Shown: piece after piece, positions 11,791 through 22,303 of the stretch
Position numbering within the stretch: the stretch's first letter is position 1
Layout: every line of letters starts with the position of its first letter
Origin: Ailurus styani
Lineage: Eukaryota > Chordata > Mammalia > Carnivora > Ailuridae
Direction of reading: 5' to 3'
Length of the DNA: 64,000 nucleotides
NCBI GenBank assembly: GCA_002007465.1
Contig: LNAC01000039.1
Coordinates: 337,867-401,866, forward strand
Program-made: the position numbers and the translations under genes
The notes under the pieces: model-generated
Database searches by the model: none
What the model saw: only the letters and a program-made list of their open reading frames with translations
Told to the model about the DNA's origin: nothing

Positions 11791-13930
11791 ATTTCTTTCA
11801 AAAAGGAAGATGTTTGGCCACATAGCAAGAAGGAAAAGCATTCTGGTGACGGAAAAATGATGCAGGTGTTAAATGATAGAAGCAGTACTTTGAGTTTGAA
11901 AATTTCCTGTGACAAGGAGTTCCCAGGAGCCCTTCTCAACTTTAAATTCCCAAATCGTTTTCAGAGATGCACAAATGTATATATTCCTTTTTATGCATGG
12001 GTTATATGCTGACCTAAATTTAAGTGGCAAATATACTTCAGGTTCTGTCTTACACAAGAGGAATTAAAAACCTTTGTTAAAGAAATAATTTTCATTTAAT
12101 ATGAAAGGAAACAGCCTTTATATCATAACTCTTTAAGTATAACTTTCTCCAGAGTGATTGACTCGTTTTCTAGTCATCCATATATTTATAGTTGTCACCC
12201 ATGTATGTTCTCCATACGCTGAGATCTCCTCTCTGTACTCAGACTTGAATTAACCTTTCATATCATGTCCACTTAAATTGTTGGCCAACCTACTCATTTT
12301 CTCAACACAAACATGAGGAACTGCCCATCTTTAATTTACTATTATTAATTGTATTCCTGCCATATATTAAATGGTATGCTTATTGCTGTCATTTTCTGTT
12401 ACATATTCTATGCTATAATTTTCTCCTGTCTCCTGGGTGCTTGGCCCATTCTTAAGATAATGCTAATTAGAATTGAGGTTGGACACCACAATAGGTTCTG
12501 AAACATCTTATTTTAGCTAGCAAAAATAGAGCATCACAAAGGATGCAGGACATATCCTCCCACACTATAAATTCACCTTACCTTTTGTTTCCTTTGTGCT
12601 GTTATTTCCCATCTTTCCTAAAACACAGCTATTTTAAAATCTTCCACTCATTTTGCTCCTCTCACCACTGTTTTTTTTTCCTCCTCTTTCTCAACTTCCA
12701 CCCCCCACTCCTTCTTCCTTGTGTAAAGAGCTTCTGTAGGAAATTGACAATCGGTGTCTTTCTGCTTCAAAGTCTTTAACAAGTGGAGCTGGCTGTTAAG
12801 AGAAATTGACCAGGTTCCTGTGATCCTTGTCAGTTTCTCTGATTAATCAATTTTTCTTTACTGGAGAAGCTGCTTTTAACAAAAGAAAACTAGCTTGAAA
12901 TTTCAATCATTTGCCCATTGCTGCCTCGCGTATATCTGCCCTTCTTTATCTATCACTTTATGTTTTTATTACAAACTTTTAATTCTTAGTTTTTTGTTAC
13001 CTCATTTGTAATGGAGAGTGAAGAGCTATTTTCCTGTAATTCACATATCCTCAGTGATTCTTACTAATTCTGATATTTGCATAATTTAATTTGTAAAGCT
13101 GGTTCCTACTCAAAAGCCTGTGCCTACAAAGCAAAATTGCATTTTTTTCCTAGTTCTTGTTGACTTTCCTACAAAAACCAAGGCCAAGCAATTCCAAAGC
13201 ACTCAGTAAAGGGAAATCATGCTATCATAGTAACTAATACAATGAAATTCAGAAAAACCAGGGATAGTTACTATACTGCTCTTTATTAATAGGAATATTT
13301 CTTTAAGCCTGTTAAATACTGTTATATTTAGAAACGGAATTAAAAAAATGTGTCTTTAGGTCATAGACAAGTTTGAACAGCCAAAAAAGTAGATTATAAG
13401 ATCTGAAGAGAAAATTGACAAAATGGGCAAAACGTCTTTCAGATATCTCTTAGGCAGTACGGAAAGGGGTCTGTACATAGTGATATTATAATAGATAAGA
13501 TTATCACAAGAAGGAGTTAATTTGAATGGCCTTAGTTTCAATGGTGAGATAGATGTCTAATGCTCTAAAAGCATATTATACATATCAGTTGTTTCATGGT
13601 ATATTATTAAGTGTTCCTTGAACAGAAAAAAAAGTCCATCTTGAATAAGTTTGGGGCATTCTTGGTTATACAAATTCAGCCTATTTCTTCATTTAATATA
13701 TGATTTCTTAATGCCTTATCATACAATACTGTGCTCTCAGTCTCATAGGACATGGTTCCATGGGGGCAAGCACTCAGAAACTCCTGGCTGATGGCCAGCA
13801 ATCTGTGCATTAATCAATATTAACATCTATACTTCAGATTATAATTTATCAGTAAGTTAGAAAAATTAAAGCTCTTTTAAATATCTGCTAAACATTTTAG
13901 TGATGATACATTTTTATTTTACAAAACCAG
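11791..13930. other. Single-copy stretch, nothing recognised
   Basis: This is a 2.1-kb stretch unusually free of SINEs for this window. A pyrimidine-rich segment lies at 12560-12730. Open frames here (60-80 codons) have no recognisable domain. Confidence 0.5.
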
Positions 13931-14023
13931 AGACCTGTGAAATAATATTTAAGACATCCAGGAAAACTGGGGGCGATAGTGGTTCATCGTATGAAAATAG
14001 CTTAACAAATGAGATAAAATCAG
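13931..14023 (+). CDS. Candidate internal coding exon (speculative)
   Basis: This is an inference from splice-site shape and an open frame; no gene was identified. An acceptor-like TTTTTATTTTACAAAACCAG is followed by 93 bases, then the near-perfect donor CAG/GTAAGTA at 14021-14028. Reading with two starting bases to complete a split codon, the other 30 codons are open and end with one base. The peptide begins TCEIIFKTSRKTGG and continues DSGSSYENSLTNEIKS. The length is a multiple of three and the exon would be phase 1-1. The other two frames contain stops. The acceptor tract is only moderate. It joins in frame to the candidate at 16527. A chance open frame is still quite possible. Confidence 0.3.
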
Positions 14024-14241
14024 GTAAGTATTAGAAAACATCAACCATGCATTTGGGCAACTTAAAAGGAGAGTGAGGATAGCTTAAGATTGGTAATGGT
14101 GGTTGTGGTGGTATAGGGAAGCTGAAATTTGGCCAGGATAGATTCTGCATCAGATGAAAAAGAAAACAAAAACAAGCGACACACAGTCGCCTTTTAAATA
14201 CAGCTTCTGGGAATGGCCTCTGGCCTGTAGTACGGAGCTAT

Positions 14242-14437
14242 CTTTTTTCTTTTTTCTTTTCTTTTTTTTTTTTTTTTGACAGAAAGAGAGAGAGAGAGAG
14301 ATAAGTAGGCAGAGAGAGTAGAGGAAGCCAACTCTCTGCCGAGCAGAGAGCCCAATGCAGGGTTCGATCCCAGGACCCTGAGATCATGACCTGAGCCAAA
14401 GGCAGAGGCTTTAAGCCACTGAGCCACCCAGGTGCCC
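14242..14437 (-). mobile_element. CAN-SINE, antisense
   Basis: A poly-T/TTTTTTCTTTTC tail leads into GACAGAAAGAGAGAGAGAGA and the reversed head GAGCCACCCAGGTGCCC. The head side runs directly into another poly-T tract and a gap, so the second target duplication cannot be seen. Confidence 0.92.
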
Positions 14438-14440
14438 GCC

Positions 14441-14504
14441 TTTTTTTTTTTTTTTTTTTTNNNNNNNNNNNNNNNNNNNNNNNNNNTTTTTTTTTTTTTT
14501 TTTT
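14441..14504. other. Assembly gap of 26 N inside poly-T
   Basis: T tracts at 14441-14460 and 14487-14504 flank 26 N (14461-14486). The gap probably reflects an unresolved homopolymer, perhaps the tail of another antisense retroposon. Confidence 0.95.
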
Positions 14505-15450
14505 GAGTAACAGCAGAGTTTGAAGGTAGCTTACCCCAGTTCCACAAGAGGACAATTCATTTGTAATATTGTGGCAAATGTTGGTGTCCTAGAGCAGTGA
14601 TTCCAAGCTTTTTTTTTTTTTTAATTCCTCGTCTGTTGCAGATCGAATACTTTTGCACAAATACTTTCCTCAGGTTACATACTTGTTGTGGTCCAGTAAT
14701 TAACAGTTCACTGGCAGTGCCGATCCTCTGACCACACCTACACTGTGACTGGATTATCACCACTTCTACCATGCTCTCAACTAGAATATGTCTCACTGCT
14801 TACAACTGCCTACAATGTTTCCTACTGAGGACTAACAATTCTACAAGTAGAGGAAAAAATTATTTAAAAATATAAATGCTGTTTCTATGTCAGTGATTGT
14901 AATTTTAGAAATTTATGGACCAGCAAACATTTCAAAAATGGATGATTTGGTAAATTTTTAATAATTGACTTTCCAAAAATCGTCTTGAGTGTATTACATA
15001 TTTTACTGACATAAAGGATATGTAACACAGTTTACAAATAATAATAATACATAATATTAATAATAATACACAGTATTCTTTATTATAAATTCCATGTAGC
15101 TAATTGTTTCTCACAGAACGCTTTTGTTGTTGTTGTTGTTTTCTGGAACTCTTATGTCTATAGCTAAACTATGATTGCAATTGATGATCAAGTGTAGTTT
15201 TTACATGAATGTTAGATGAGTAACAACACAAAAGTTAAATGACAGAGACAAAGATGTATGTCAGAACTTTATTGTAAGCGACTGCTTTGCTGAATTGGAA
15301 AACAGTTTTTGAATATTGTAAGAATTCCTCTATTTTTATAGTATTTACAGTGTAATAACCATAGACATGATACACTGTTATATTTCATTTGCATTTATTA
15401 ACAATTTCTCCATGACTCTGCTCAGTGTCTGCACAACCAACAAAATTTTT
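14505..15450. other. AT-rich stretch with small microsatellites
   Basis: An (AAT)-rich run near 15040-15072 and a (GTT)n run near 15123-15140 are visible. The part at 14585-14610 (GAGCAGTGATTCCAAGC plus T tract) hints at another old MER-type element but is too weak to call. No gene is seen. Confidence 0.5.
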
Positions 15451-15466
15451 TAAAAAGTTCTGATTT

Positions 15467-15692
15467 GGGCGCCTGGGTGGCTCAGTGGGTTAAAGCCTCT
15501 GCTTTCGGCTCAGGTCATGATCTCAGCATCCTGGGATCGAGGCCCACGTCGGGCTCTCTGCTCAGCAGGGAGCCTGCTTCCTCCTCTCCCTGTCTCTCTG
15601 CCTGCCTCTCTGCCTACTTGTAATCTCTCTCTCTCTGTGTCAAATAAATAAATAAAATCTTTAAATAAATAAATAAATAAATAAATAAAAAA
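15467..15692 (+). mobile_element. CAN-SINE, youngest CTTTCGGCTC subfamily
   Basis: It shares CCTCTGCTTTCGGCTC and CTCCTCTCCCTGTCTCTC with the copies at 24323 and 46705. The tail has expanded to a long (AAAT)n. The duplication TAAAAAGTTCTGATTT at 15451-15466 and 15693-15708 is perfect. Confidence 0.97.
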
Positions 15693-15928
15693 TAAAAAGT
15701 TCTGATTTGTTGCATTTGCCAATTTCAAGCTATCAATGTGAGGTCTCTGTGGAGTTGGGAAGAAATGCATAGTGATGCACCATTATATAGTAATTCTACT
15801 GTACAGATTCAATAAATGTAAAGTAATAGTAAAGATAATAGTAAAATATAGCAAAATAACTAGGAAGTAATGAGTTTTAAATATTTTTAATTCTTTTGTT
15901 CATGTAATTGTATGTTTTTACAATTTAA

Positions 15929-16121
15929 ATTTTTTTTAAGATTTATTTATTTATTTGACACAGAGAGAGAGATCACAAGTAGACAGAGAGGCAGGCAGAG
16001 GGAGAGGGAAAAGCAGGCTCCCTGCCGAGCAGAGCCCGATGCAGGGCTCGATCCTAGGACCCTGAGATCATGACCTGAGCCGAAGGCAGAGGCTTAACCA
16101 ACTGAGCCACCCAAGCACCCC
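15929..16121 (-). mobile_element. CAN-SINE, antisense
   Basis: Full length with tail TTTTTTTTAAGATTTATTTA. Target duplication ACAATTTAA at 15920-15928 and 16122-16130. With the sense copy at 15467 it forms an inverted SINE pair about 240 bases apart. Confidence 0.95.
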
Positions 16122-16130
16122 ACAATTTAA

Positions 16131-16526
16131 TTTTTAATAATAGCTGTTTTTAACAATGATCTCATGAAATTCCTACAGATGTAACAGTCCATTCTCTTGA
16201 GTGGGTCCAAGCCAGGCCCCAGCGCATTCCTCCAGTGCCGGTTTTGCCATGGAAGGACGTTTATTTGTAATTAATGTCATTTCAAGAGAGGGATATCATC
16301 TCTGAGTAAAAGGAAAATCCTAAGGAAGACAACTTACAAGCATAGCTATTGTTCTTACTTTTTACATTTCTTTAATATAGGGTTTAAAACGTCAGTTGAG
16401 TTCCTACATAGCTGTTTAGATACCACTGTCCTCTGAGTAGCATAGCAACAAGCAGATGAAGCTATTTTTCATTTAGTCTGGTGAATAAAGTACCAGTGAT
16501 CACCCAGATACTTTTCTGTTTTGTAG
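16131..16526. other. Single-copy stretch before candidate exon
   Basis: No repeat or gene is recognised. Confidence 0.5.
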
Positions 16527-16572
16527 AGATAGTAGGTTACTGTTGGTCTTCAGAACTTTATGATCTGAAGTG
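16527..16572 (+). CDS. Candidate short coding exon (speculative)
   Basis: This is an inference; the gene is not recognised. A strong acceptor, CTTTTCTGTTTTGTAG, precedes 46 bases and a GTAAGG donor at 16573. With two leading bases (AG), 14 codons are open and give IVGYCWSSELYDLK, ending with TG of a split codon. The leading AG completes exactly the one base left by the candidate exon at 13931-14023, so the join reads NEIKSEIVGYCWSS without a stop. The frame that fits the upstream exon is the only open one. I found no convincing next exon downstream. Confidence 0.25.
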
Positions 16573-16839
16573 GTAAGGAGAGTCACTCATAGATAAGAAT
16601 ATAGAAAACAAATCTCTAAGACTTAAAATTTTGTGCAGGCCTTCTTTTTAGTCTTCCCTACTGCATTGATAGGTAGACACTATGTAAGAGATACTACTGC
16701 CCAGGCACTGTTCTCTTTCAGCTGTTGGGTAGGCCTTGAGCACTACTTTGTGCAGTACCCCCTGCAGTTTATGATGCATATACATTTTTTTAAACACTTC
16801 TCCTCCCTCTCTTTTCCTTCCTCCCACTTTGATACTGAA

Positions 16840-17440
16840 TTATGTTTTCTACTACCACAAACTTAGTGGCTTAAAACAACACATAGTGTTAGCTCACAAT
16901 CTATGGACCAGGAATCCAACACAATATGAATGCGATCTCTGCTCAGAATATCCCAAGGCTGACGTCCAGGTGTTGGCTAGCTGTGTTCTCTTCTCTCACT
17001 CAGAGTTCTCTTTCTGACTCATTCCTGGTATTGGTACAAATCATTCCTTGTGGCTATAGGACTGGTCTTCCATGTTTTTATCAGATGTTGGCCAGGTACC
17101 ACTCCCAGTTCCCAGAGGCCAAACTCACATTCTTGCCTCGAGGACCCACCCGTCTGTCTTCAGGTCACCGAGGGTGGGTCAAATCCTTCTTCAAATCTCT
17201 GACTTTTTCTTCTCCCAAAAGCCAGAAAAAAATTTCTTCTTTTAACGTATGATTACATAGAGTTCAAGAAACATACTTCATAATCTCCTCTTTGATTAAC
17301 TTAAAGTCACCTTGTTATTAACTTTAATTGTATCTGTGATCACGATCATAGGAATGATATCCAGTCATCTTGACAAAGGAGGGAATTTTGAAAGGTTAGG
17401 GTAATTGGGAGTCCTAGAATTTTGTCCACCTCAAATACTA
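16840..17440. mobile_element. Ancient interspersed repeat, family not assigned
   Basis: The stretch holds CTACCACAAACTTAGTGGCT and TTAAAACAACACATAGTG, then GATCTCTGCTCAGAATATCC, and later CTTAAAGTCACCTTGTTATT. The opening words belong to a common old mammalian dispersed repeat, possibly LTR/MaLR-like. The open frame of 108 codons at 16926-17252 lies inside it and is not a gene. Confidence 0.5.
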
Positions 17441-17706
17441 GATATATCATTTAATCATAATGATGGCTATGTGGAAAGTTTCAACTTGGTGATAAAACTT
17501 TAAAAATTATTATCTGGAAATAAAGGCTGCAAACATAGAAAAATAAAATAAAAATAAAAATAATATCTGGATCCAATAACTATTTCCTTCGGAATAGAAA
17601 TTAATTTTTGGTACACATAAAAATTTAATCTCTTGAATTAGCATGGAGCTAATGGAACAAAGATAACATTAGAAAATAATAAAATAGTGAAGACAAGATT
17701 GTATTT
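17441..17706. other. AT-rich stretch, nothing recognised
   Basis: Only A-rich text is seen here, for example (AAAAT)n near 17540-17560. Confidence 0.5.
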
Positions 17707-17756
17707 ATTTTTTTTTTAAAGAATGTATTTATTTATTTAAGAGAGAGAGAGTGTGA

Positions 17757-18193
17757 GGGGCCCCTGGGTGGCTAAGTGGGTTATACCTCTGCCTTTGGCT
17801 CAGGTCATGATCCCAGGGTCCTGGGATCGAGCCCCACATCGGGCTCTCCGCTCAGCGGAGAGCCTGCTTCCCCCTCTCTTTGCCTGCCTCTGCCTACTTA
17901 TGATCTCTCTTTCTGTCAAATAAATAAAATCTTTTTTTTTTAACAGATAGGTTTTTGTTTATGTATTTTTTAAGGTTTTATTTATTTATTTGACACAGAG
18001 AGAGAGATCAGATCACAAGTAGGCAGAGAGGCAGGCAGAGAGAAAGGGGGAAGCAGTCTCCCTGCTGAGCGGAGAGCCCGATGTGGGCCTCGATCCCAGG
18101 ACCCTGGGATCATGACCTGAGCCGAAGGCAGAGGTATAACCCACTTAGCCACCCAGGTGCCCAAATAAATAAAATCTTAAAAAAAAAAAAAAA
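17757..18193 (+). mobile_element. Second-level CAN-SINE, sense, interrupted in its tail
   Basis: The head GGGCCCCTGGGTGGCTAAGT at about 17756 runs through to AAATAAATAAAATCT (17918-17932). It is then broken, and the tail resumes at 18163 with the same AAATAAATAAAATCT and a poly-A. GAGAGAG-rich outer-SINE sequence flanks both sides as its target site. Confidence 0.9.
17933..18162 (-). mobile_element. Third-level CAN-SINE, antisense, inserted in a SINE tail
   Basis: It starts with poly-T and an unusual extra AACAGATAGGTTTTTGTTTA, then the ordinary reversed SINE, ending GCCACCCAGGTGCCC. The target duplication is the host SINE tail itself, AAATAAATAAAATCT at 17918-17932 and 18163-18177. It shares the uncommon words CTAAGTGGGTTATACC and GGGCTCTCCGCTCAGC with its inverted host. 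Confidence 0.92.
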
Positions 18194-18365
18194 GAGAGAG
18201 GGCATGAGCCAGGGGGGAAGGTTAGAAGGCTAGGCAGAAGCAGATTCCCCACCGAACAGGGAGCCCCAGTCGACTCCAAACTCAACTCTGGACTTAATCC
18301 CAGGACAGAGATCATTACCTGAGCTGAAGACAGACGCTTAACCATCTGAGCCACCCAGGTGCCCC

Positions 18366-19394
18366 AAGATAGTATTTAATTCTTCAGTCTAAGTAATTAA
18401 TAGAATAAATTAAAGACACAACTTGTTTTGGACACTACTTAAGTGTTGGTTAAGAAAATAAGTTCAGAGATATCTAAACATTACCTAAAAATGATATATC
18501 TAATACAAATGGGTAAAATATAGAGCCTTGTTCCAGAACAGCCCAACTAATATGTTACTCAAGAAGAGGGAGTTTAACCAAGGTTGAGGGAAAAGCTTGG
18601 AACTCAGAGTAAATAAAAATTCTTTGTTGAAAAACCTGGCTTATTAAGGAAACTGTTAAGCAAAAACTTATGGCAAAGTTTATTGCATTCTTGATAATAC
18701 AAATATTGACATGAACAAAAATGTAGGAAAATCAGCCATGTTTGAATTATGGTATGTCCATACAGTGGAAAAACTTGGAACCATTCATCTAACATTTATT
18801 GAATATCTCCTATGTGCCAGACATTTTGCTTAGCTCTGGATAGAATCTCAGCCATCAAACAAAACCTTTGAAGCATAACTAATGAGTTACGAATGTTCAT
18901 TATGTAATGTTATGCTGTAAATTTTAATTTATTAAAAATGTGATCCTAGTTTTATTATTGGTGATATGGATAGAAAAAATTGAAGACAAGAAAAGCATTT
19001 AAAAAAAACAAATTTTGATCAGTTCTGTGTTTTTTAAGCACAATTATAAAGAGGCTGAACACCTTCCTTTCTTAGTTGCTCCCAATATTTACACTCTACA
19101 TACATTACATAACAAAAAGTTATGACTTTTTGATGTATACCTATAAATTATTTTGACAAAATGTTTATAAATATGTTAAATTGCTATATGATGTAATGGT
19201 ATGATCTATAGCATGAAATCTTTTTCTGATGTTCAGGGTACATAATATTATGTTTTTTTCTAAGTTATTCAGAGAACAAATCTCTAAGTAAAAACAAAAT
19301 GAAGAGGAGAATGTCCTTTTACTTAGAAATGAGAGAAAAATAACATGGCGTGTTTGTTTTGGAGAAAACAAAGGCCTTTTTTATTTAGGAAGAA
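18366..19394. other. AT-rich single-copy stretch
   Basis: A MIR/L2-like phrase (CATTTATTGAATATCTCCTA, TGTGCCAGACATTTTGCTTA) lies at about 18790-18840. Otherwise no feature is recognised. Confidence 0.5.
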
Positions 19395-19805
19395 AGGGAA
19401 GGAGTGGCAAAGGCACATCACATTTAGTATCCAATAAGGGTCAGACACTATATAATGCAAGTTTATTATTATATTTCACTTAATCTTTATATTCATCTGG
19501 GTTAGATATTTCATTATTGGGTACCTGGGTGGCTCAGTGGGTTAAAGCCTCTGCCTTTGGCTCAGGTCATGGTCTCAGGGTCCTGGGATCGAGCCCTGCA
19601 TCGGGCTCTCTGCTCAGCGGGGAGCCTGCTTCCTCCTCGCTCTCTGTCTGCCTCTCTGCCTACTTGTGATCTCTCTCTATCTGTCAAATAAATAAAATCT
19701 TAAAAAAAATGATAAGATTGAGGCTTAGAAGGTTAGATAAACTTGACTGAAGTTAGAATTAGTAAGTGCCAGAGATAGTATTCTCATCTGTGAGAACAGA
19801 GCCTT
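19395..19805 (-). mobile_element. MIR, antisense, interrupted by a SINE
   Basis: The left part at 19395-19518 (GGTCAGACACTATATAATGC, ATTTCACTTAATCTTTATAT) and the right part at 19710-19805 (GATTGAGGCTTAGAAGG, TTAGTAAGTGCCAGAGATAG) are consecutive MIR sections. They are separated by the SINE at 19519-19709. Confidence 0.65.
19519..19709 (+). mobile_element. CAN-SINE
   Basis: Head GGGTACCTGGGTGGCTCAGT, B box GGATCGAGCCC, and AAATAAATAAAATCTT tail with poly-A. It interrupts a MIR. Confidence 0.94.
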
Positions 19806-20000
19806 TCCTATACATTTTTAGTGGGTGAATGGAAATTTAATTGTATGCTTTTTAGTAGTTACATAGTTTCATTGGAGATTTTAGATGTAAAAATACCTAG
19901 AGTAGTACTTAAAAAATGTCTTTTATAACCAAAGCACCTATACGTCCAACATCAGAAATTTGATTTAATGGTGAGAGTGGCAAAAAAAAAAGAACTTTAT

Positions 20001-20150
20001 AAAGTGACACTTTGCGGCTGCCTTCAGCTCAGGTCATGATCCCAGCGTCCTGGGATCGAGTCCTGCATCGGGCTCCCTGCTTGGTGTGGAACCTGCTTCT
20101 CCCTCTCCTTTAGGGCGCCCGGGTGGCTTCATCGGTTAAAATGACACTTT
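20001..20150 (+). mobile_element. Circularly permuted CAN-SINE between target duplications
   Basis: The SINE body (GCGGCTGCCTTCAGCTCAGG onward to CTCCCTCTCC, 20014-20108) comes first. The SINE head (GGGCGCCCGGGTGGCTTC, then ATCGGTTAA, about 20113-20139) comes after it. In a normal copy the head ends at GGTTAA and the body starts with GCGGCTGCC, so the two pieces meet exactly at that junction but in reversed order. The tail is absent. AAAGTGACACTTT (20001-20013) and AAAATGACACTTT (20138-20150) flank the permuted unit like a target duplication. An assembly or repair rearrangement is the alternative to a permuted insertion. Confidence 0.85.
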
Positions 20151-20251
20151 TATCAAGGAAAATCAATAACTTATTAAGGTGCTAAAACTAGATATTTTAG
20201 AGTATGTATTGTATAACTGCTCTTCTAGGTTATGTTTCTACAAAGAAATGT

Positions 20252-20433
20252 TTAGTGCTATGTTGTCCAATATGGTAACCTCTTATAAAATATAATACTT
20301 AAAATTAAAAATGTAGTTTCTCTGCTGTGGTAGCCAAGTGCTCAGTAGCTACATGTGGTTGGAAGCTATCTTACTGGACAGTATAGATATAGAACATGTA
20401 CATCGTGATGGAAAGTTATACTGGACAGTGCTG
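20252..20433. mobile_element. Ancient hAT-type MITE
   Basis: It begins TAGTGCTATGTTGTCCAATA, holds AGCTACATGTGGTTGGAAGC and AGTATAGATATAGAACATG, and ends ACTGGACAGTGCTG. The ends form an imperfect inverted repeat around CAGTGCTGTCCAAT. This is a familiar mammalian hAT-type element; the subfamily is not assigned. A related copy lies at 38358. Confidence 0.7.
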
Positions 20434-20521
20434 ATTTTGTTTCTTCATTTAATTCTATAGGAAATAATTTCAGTTTGGTAGCTGTGAGCTTAATTTTTTA
20501 CTTTAAGAAATTTTTATCTGT

Positions 20522-20640
20522 GGGTGCCTGGCTGGCTCAGTCGGAAGAGCATATGCTCTTGATCTCAGGATCATGAGTTTGAGGCCTACTTTGGGTGTGG
20601 AAATTACTAAAAAGAAAAAGTAAGTAAACTTTTAAAAATA
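20522..20640 (+). mobile_element. Older carnivore tRNA-Lys SINE without CT-rich middle
   Basis: GGGTGCCTGGCTGGCTCAGT followed by CGGAAGAGCATATGCTCTTG and TTTGGGTGTGGAAATTACT then an A-rich tail. It has the short-form structure in which the CT-rich region is missing. Confidence 0.85.
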
Positions 20641-20655
20641 TAAAAAGAAATTCTT

Positions 20656-20835
20656 TTTTTTTTAATATTTTATTTATTTACTTGAGAGAGACAGAGATAG
20701 AGAAAGCACAAGCAGGAAGGAGGGGGAGAAACAGACTGCCCGCTGAGTCAATGTATAGGGCTCGATCCCAGGACCTTGGGATCATGACCTGAGCTGAAGG
20801 CAGACGGTTGACCAACTGAGCCATCCGGGTTCCCC
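20656..20835 (-). mobile_element. CAN-SINE, antisense
   Basis: Poly-T, AATATTTTATTTATTTACTT, and reversed head GAGCCATCCGGGTTCCCC. The duplication TAAAAAGAAATTCTT at 20641-20655 and 20836-20850 is perfect. Part of the left copy is the A-rich tail of the adjacent sense SINE. Confidence 0.95.
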
Positions 20836-20850
20836 TAAAAAGAAATTCTT

Positions 20851-21287
20851 ATCTAATAAGGTGGTCACACTTTAGTTTTCCCATTTAAGTGGATTAAAAG
20901 TAAATTAGAAATTAATTAAAACATTCTTTATTATAATTTTTACTATATCAAAATTGATTTTTGTACTTAATATTTTAAGATTATGTTATTGAATATAACT
21001 ATAGTTAGTACATATTCATATATGGATATTCATACATCCATAATTAGTGTCATGGGGTATGCCATCATATGAATATGCTATATTATTATTAATCAATTGA
21101 TTTTTAAATGTTTTTGCTATTAAAAACAATACTGCCCTAAACATTCTCTTACAAAATTTCAGGTACACATATGTGAAAATTTTTCTAGAGTATATAGCCT
21201 AGAAATAGAATTTTTGAGTTATAACATGTATCTTCAATTTGATTTAGAAATGCTGAATTATTTTTTACATTAGTTATATCAGTTTGT
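20851..21287. other. AT-rich single-copy stretch
   Basis: No gene is recognised. Phrases such as ATTCATATATGGATATTCAT could be worn L1 text, but I cannot support that. Confidence 0.45.
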
Positions 21288-21305
21288 ACTTTGAGGTTAT
21301 ATAAT

Positions 21306-21483
21306 TTTTTTTTAATTTGACAGAGAGAGAGAGATCACAAGTAGCCAGAGAGGCAGGCAGAGAGAGAGGAGGAAGCTCCCTCCTCAGCAGGGAGCCTGAT
21401 ACGGGGCTTGATCCCAGGATCCTGAGATCATGACCTGAGCCAAAAGCAGAGGCTTTAACCCACTGAGCCACCCAGGCACCCCA
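21306..21483 (-). mobile_element. CAN-SINE, antisense
   Basis: Tail, then TTTGACAGAGAGAGAGAGAT, and the reversed head GAGCCACCCAGGCACCCC. TACTTTGAGGTTATA-like sequence on the left and TACTCTGAGATTATA on the right are an imperfect target duplication. Confidence 0.93.
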
Positions 21484-21530
21484 TACTCTGAGATTATAAA
21501 GTTGTCTTCCTTTGTTTCATTTTTTATTTT

Positions 21531-22060
21531 TTTATTTTTTATTTTATTATTATTATTATTTGTCCCAGGGGTACAGGTCTGTGAATCATCAGGCTTACAC
21601 CTTTCACAGCACTCACTGTAGCACAAACCCTCCCCAATGTCCATAACCCATCTACCCTATCCCTACCCTCCCACCCCCCAGTAACCCTCAGTTTGTTTCG
21701 TGAGTTTAAGAGTCTCTTATGGTTTGTCTCCTTCCCAATCCCATCTTGTTTCATTTTTTTTTCCCTCCCTACTTCCCACGATCCCCCGCCCTGCCCCTCA
21801 AATTCCTCACATCAGAGAGATCATATAATTTTCTTTCTCTGATTGACGTATTTCACTTAGCATAATACCCTCTAGTTCCATCCACATTGTTGCAAATGGC
21901 AAGACTTCGTTTCTTTTGATGGCTGCATAGTATTCCATGGTATATATAGACCACATCTTCTTTATCCATTCATCTTTTGATAGACATCTATGTTCTTTCC
22001 ATAGTTTGGCTATTGTGGACATTGCTGCTATAAACATTTGGGTGCACATGCCTTTGTTTT
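21531..22060 (-). mobile_element. L1 3' end (end of ORF2 plus 3' UTR), antisense
   Basis: On the minus strand the coding part reads MCTQMFIAAMSTIAKLW and later KKMWSIYTMEYYAAIKRNEV, the well-known end of the L1 ORF2 protein, without a stop for 80 codons (21807-22049). The 3' UTR follows, with the carnivore wording on the plus strand CAGGGGTACAGGTCTGTGAA and CACAAACCCTCCCCAATGTC. It is 5'-truncated at about 22060, so it cannot move on its own. The intact short frame suggests fairly recent insertion. Confidence 0.93.
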
Positions 22061-22303
22061 ATTTTTAAAGCTTTAAAGTATTTTCTTTCACTTGTAAGCG
22101 CCTGATTTTACATGTTTATGTTAGCATCATTAAGATTTACTATTGAACAGCCATTGTTTAGTTTGTTTAAACAAACTAAAACTTAGGATTATAAAAGGTG
22201 GGATCTTAAATCTTATTTCTTAAGAGCATCAGCATAAGTAGCAATTCTGAAAGCAATAATATGATCATCATGTAAAGTTACTCTTTCTTGTAAAATTATT
22301 CTT

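Larger units (their letters stand above)
17707..18365 (-). mobile_element. Outer, older antisense CAN-SINE split by nested SINEs
   Basis: The tail and purine-rich part lie at 17707-17756 (AAAGAATGTATTTATTTATT, then GAGAGAG). The remainder lies at 18194-18365, ending with GAGCCACCCAGGTGCCCC. Everything between is younger nested SINE. The outer copy is the most diverged of the stack. Confidence 0.88.

Noticed and set aside
16926..17252. 108-codon plus-strand frame
   Set aside because: It lies inside an old interspersed repeat and has no recognised protein similarity.
21807..22049. 80-codon minus frame as a gene
   Set aside because: It is the C-terminal end of L1 ORF2 in a 5'-truncated element, so it is listed as a mobile element.
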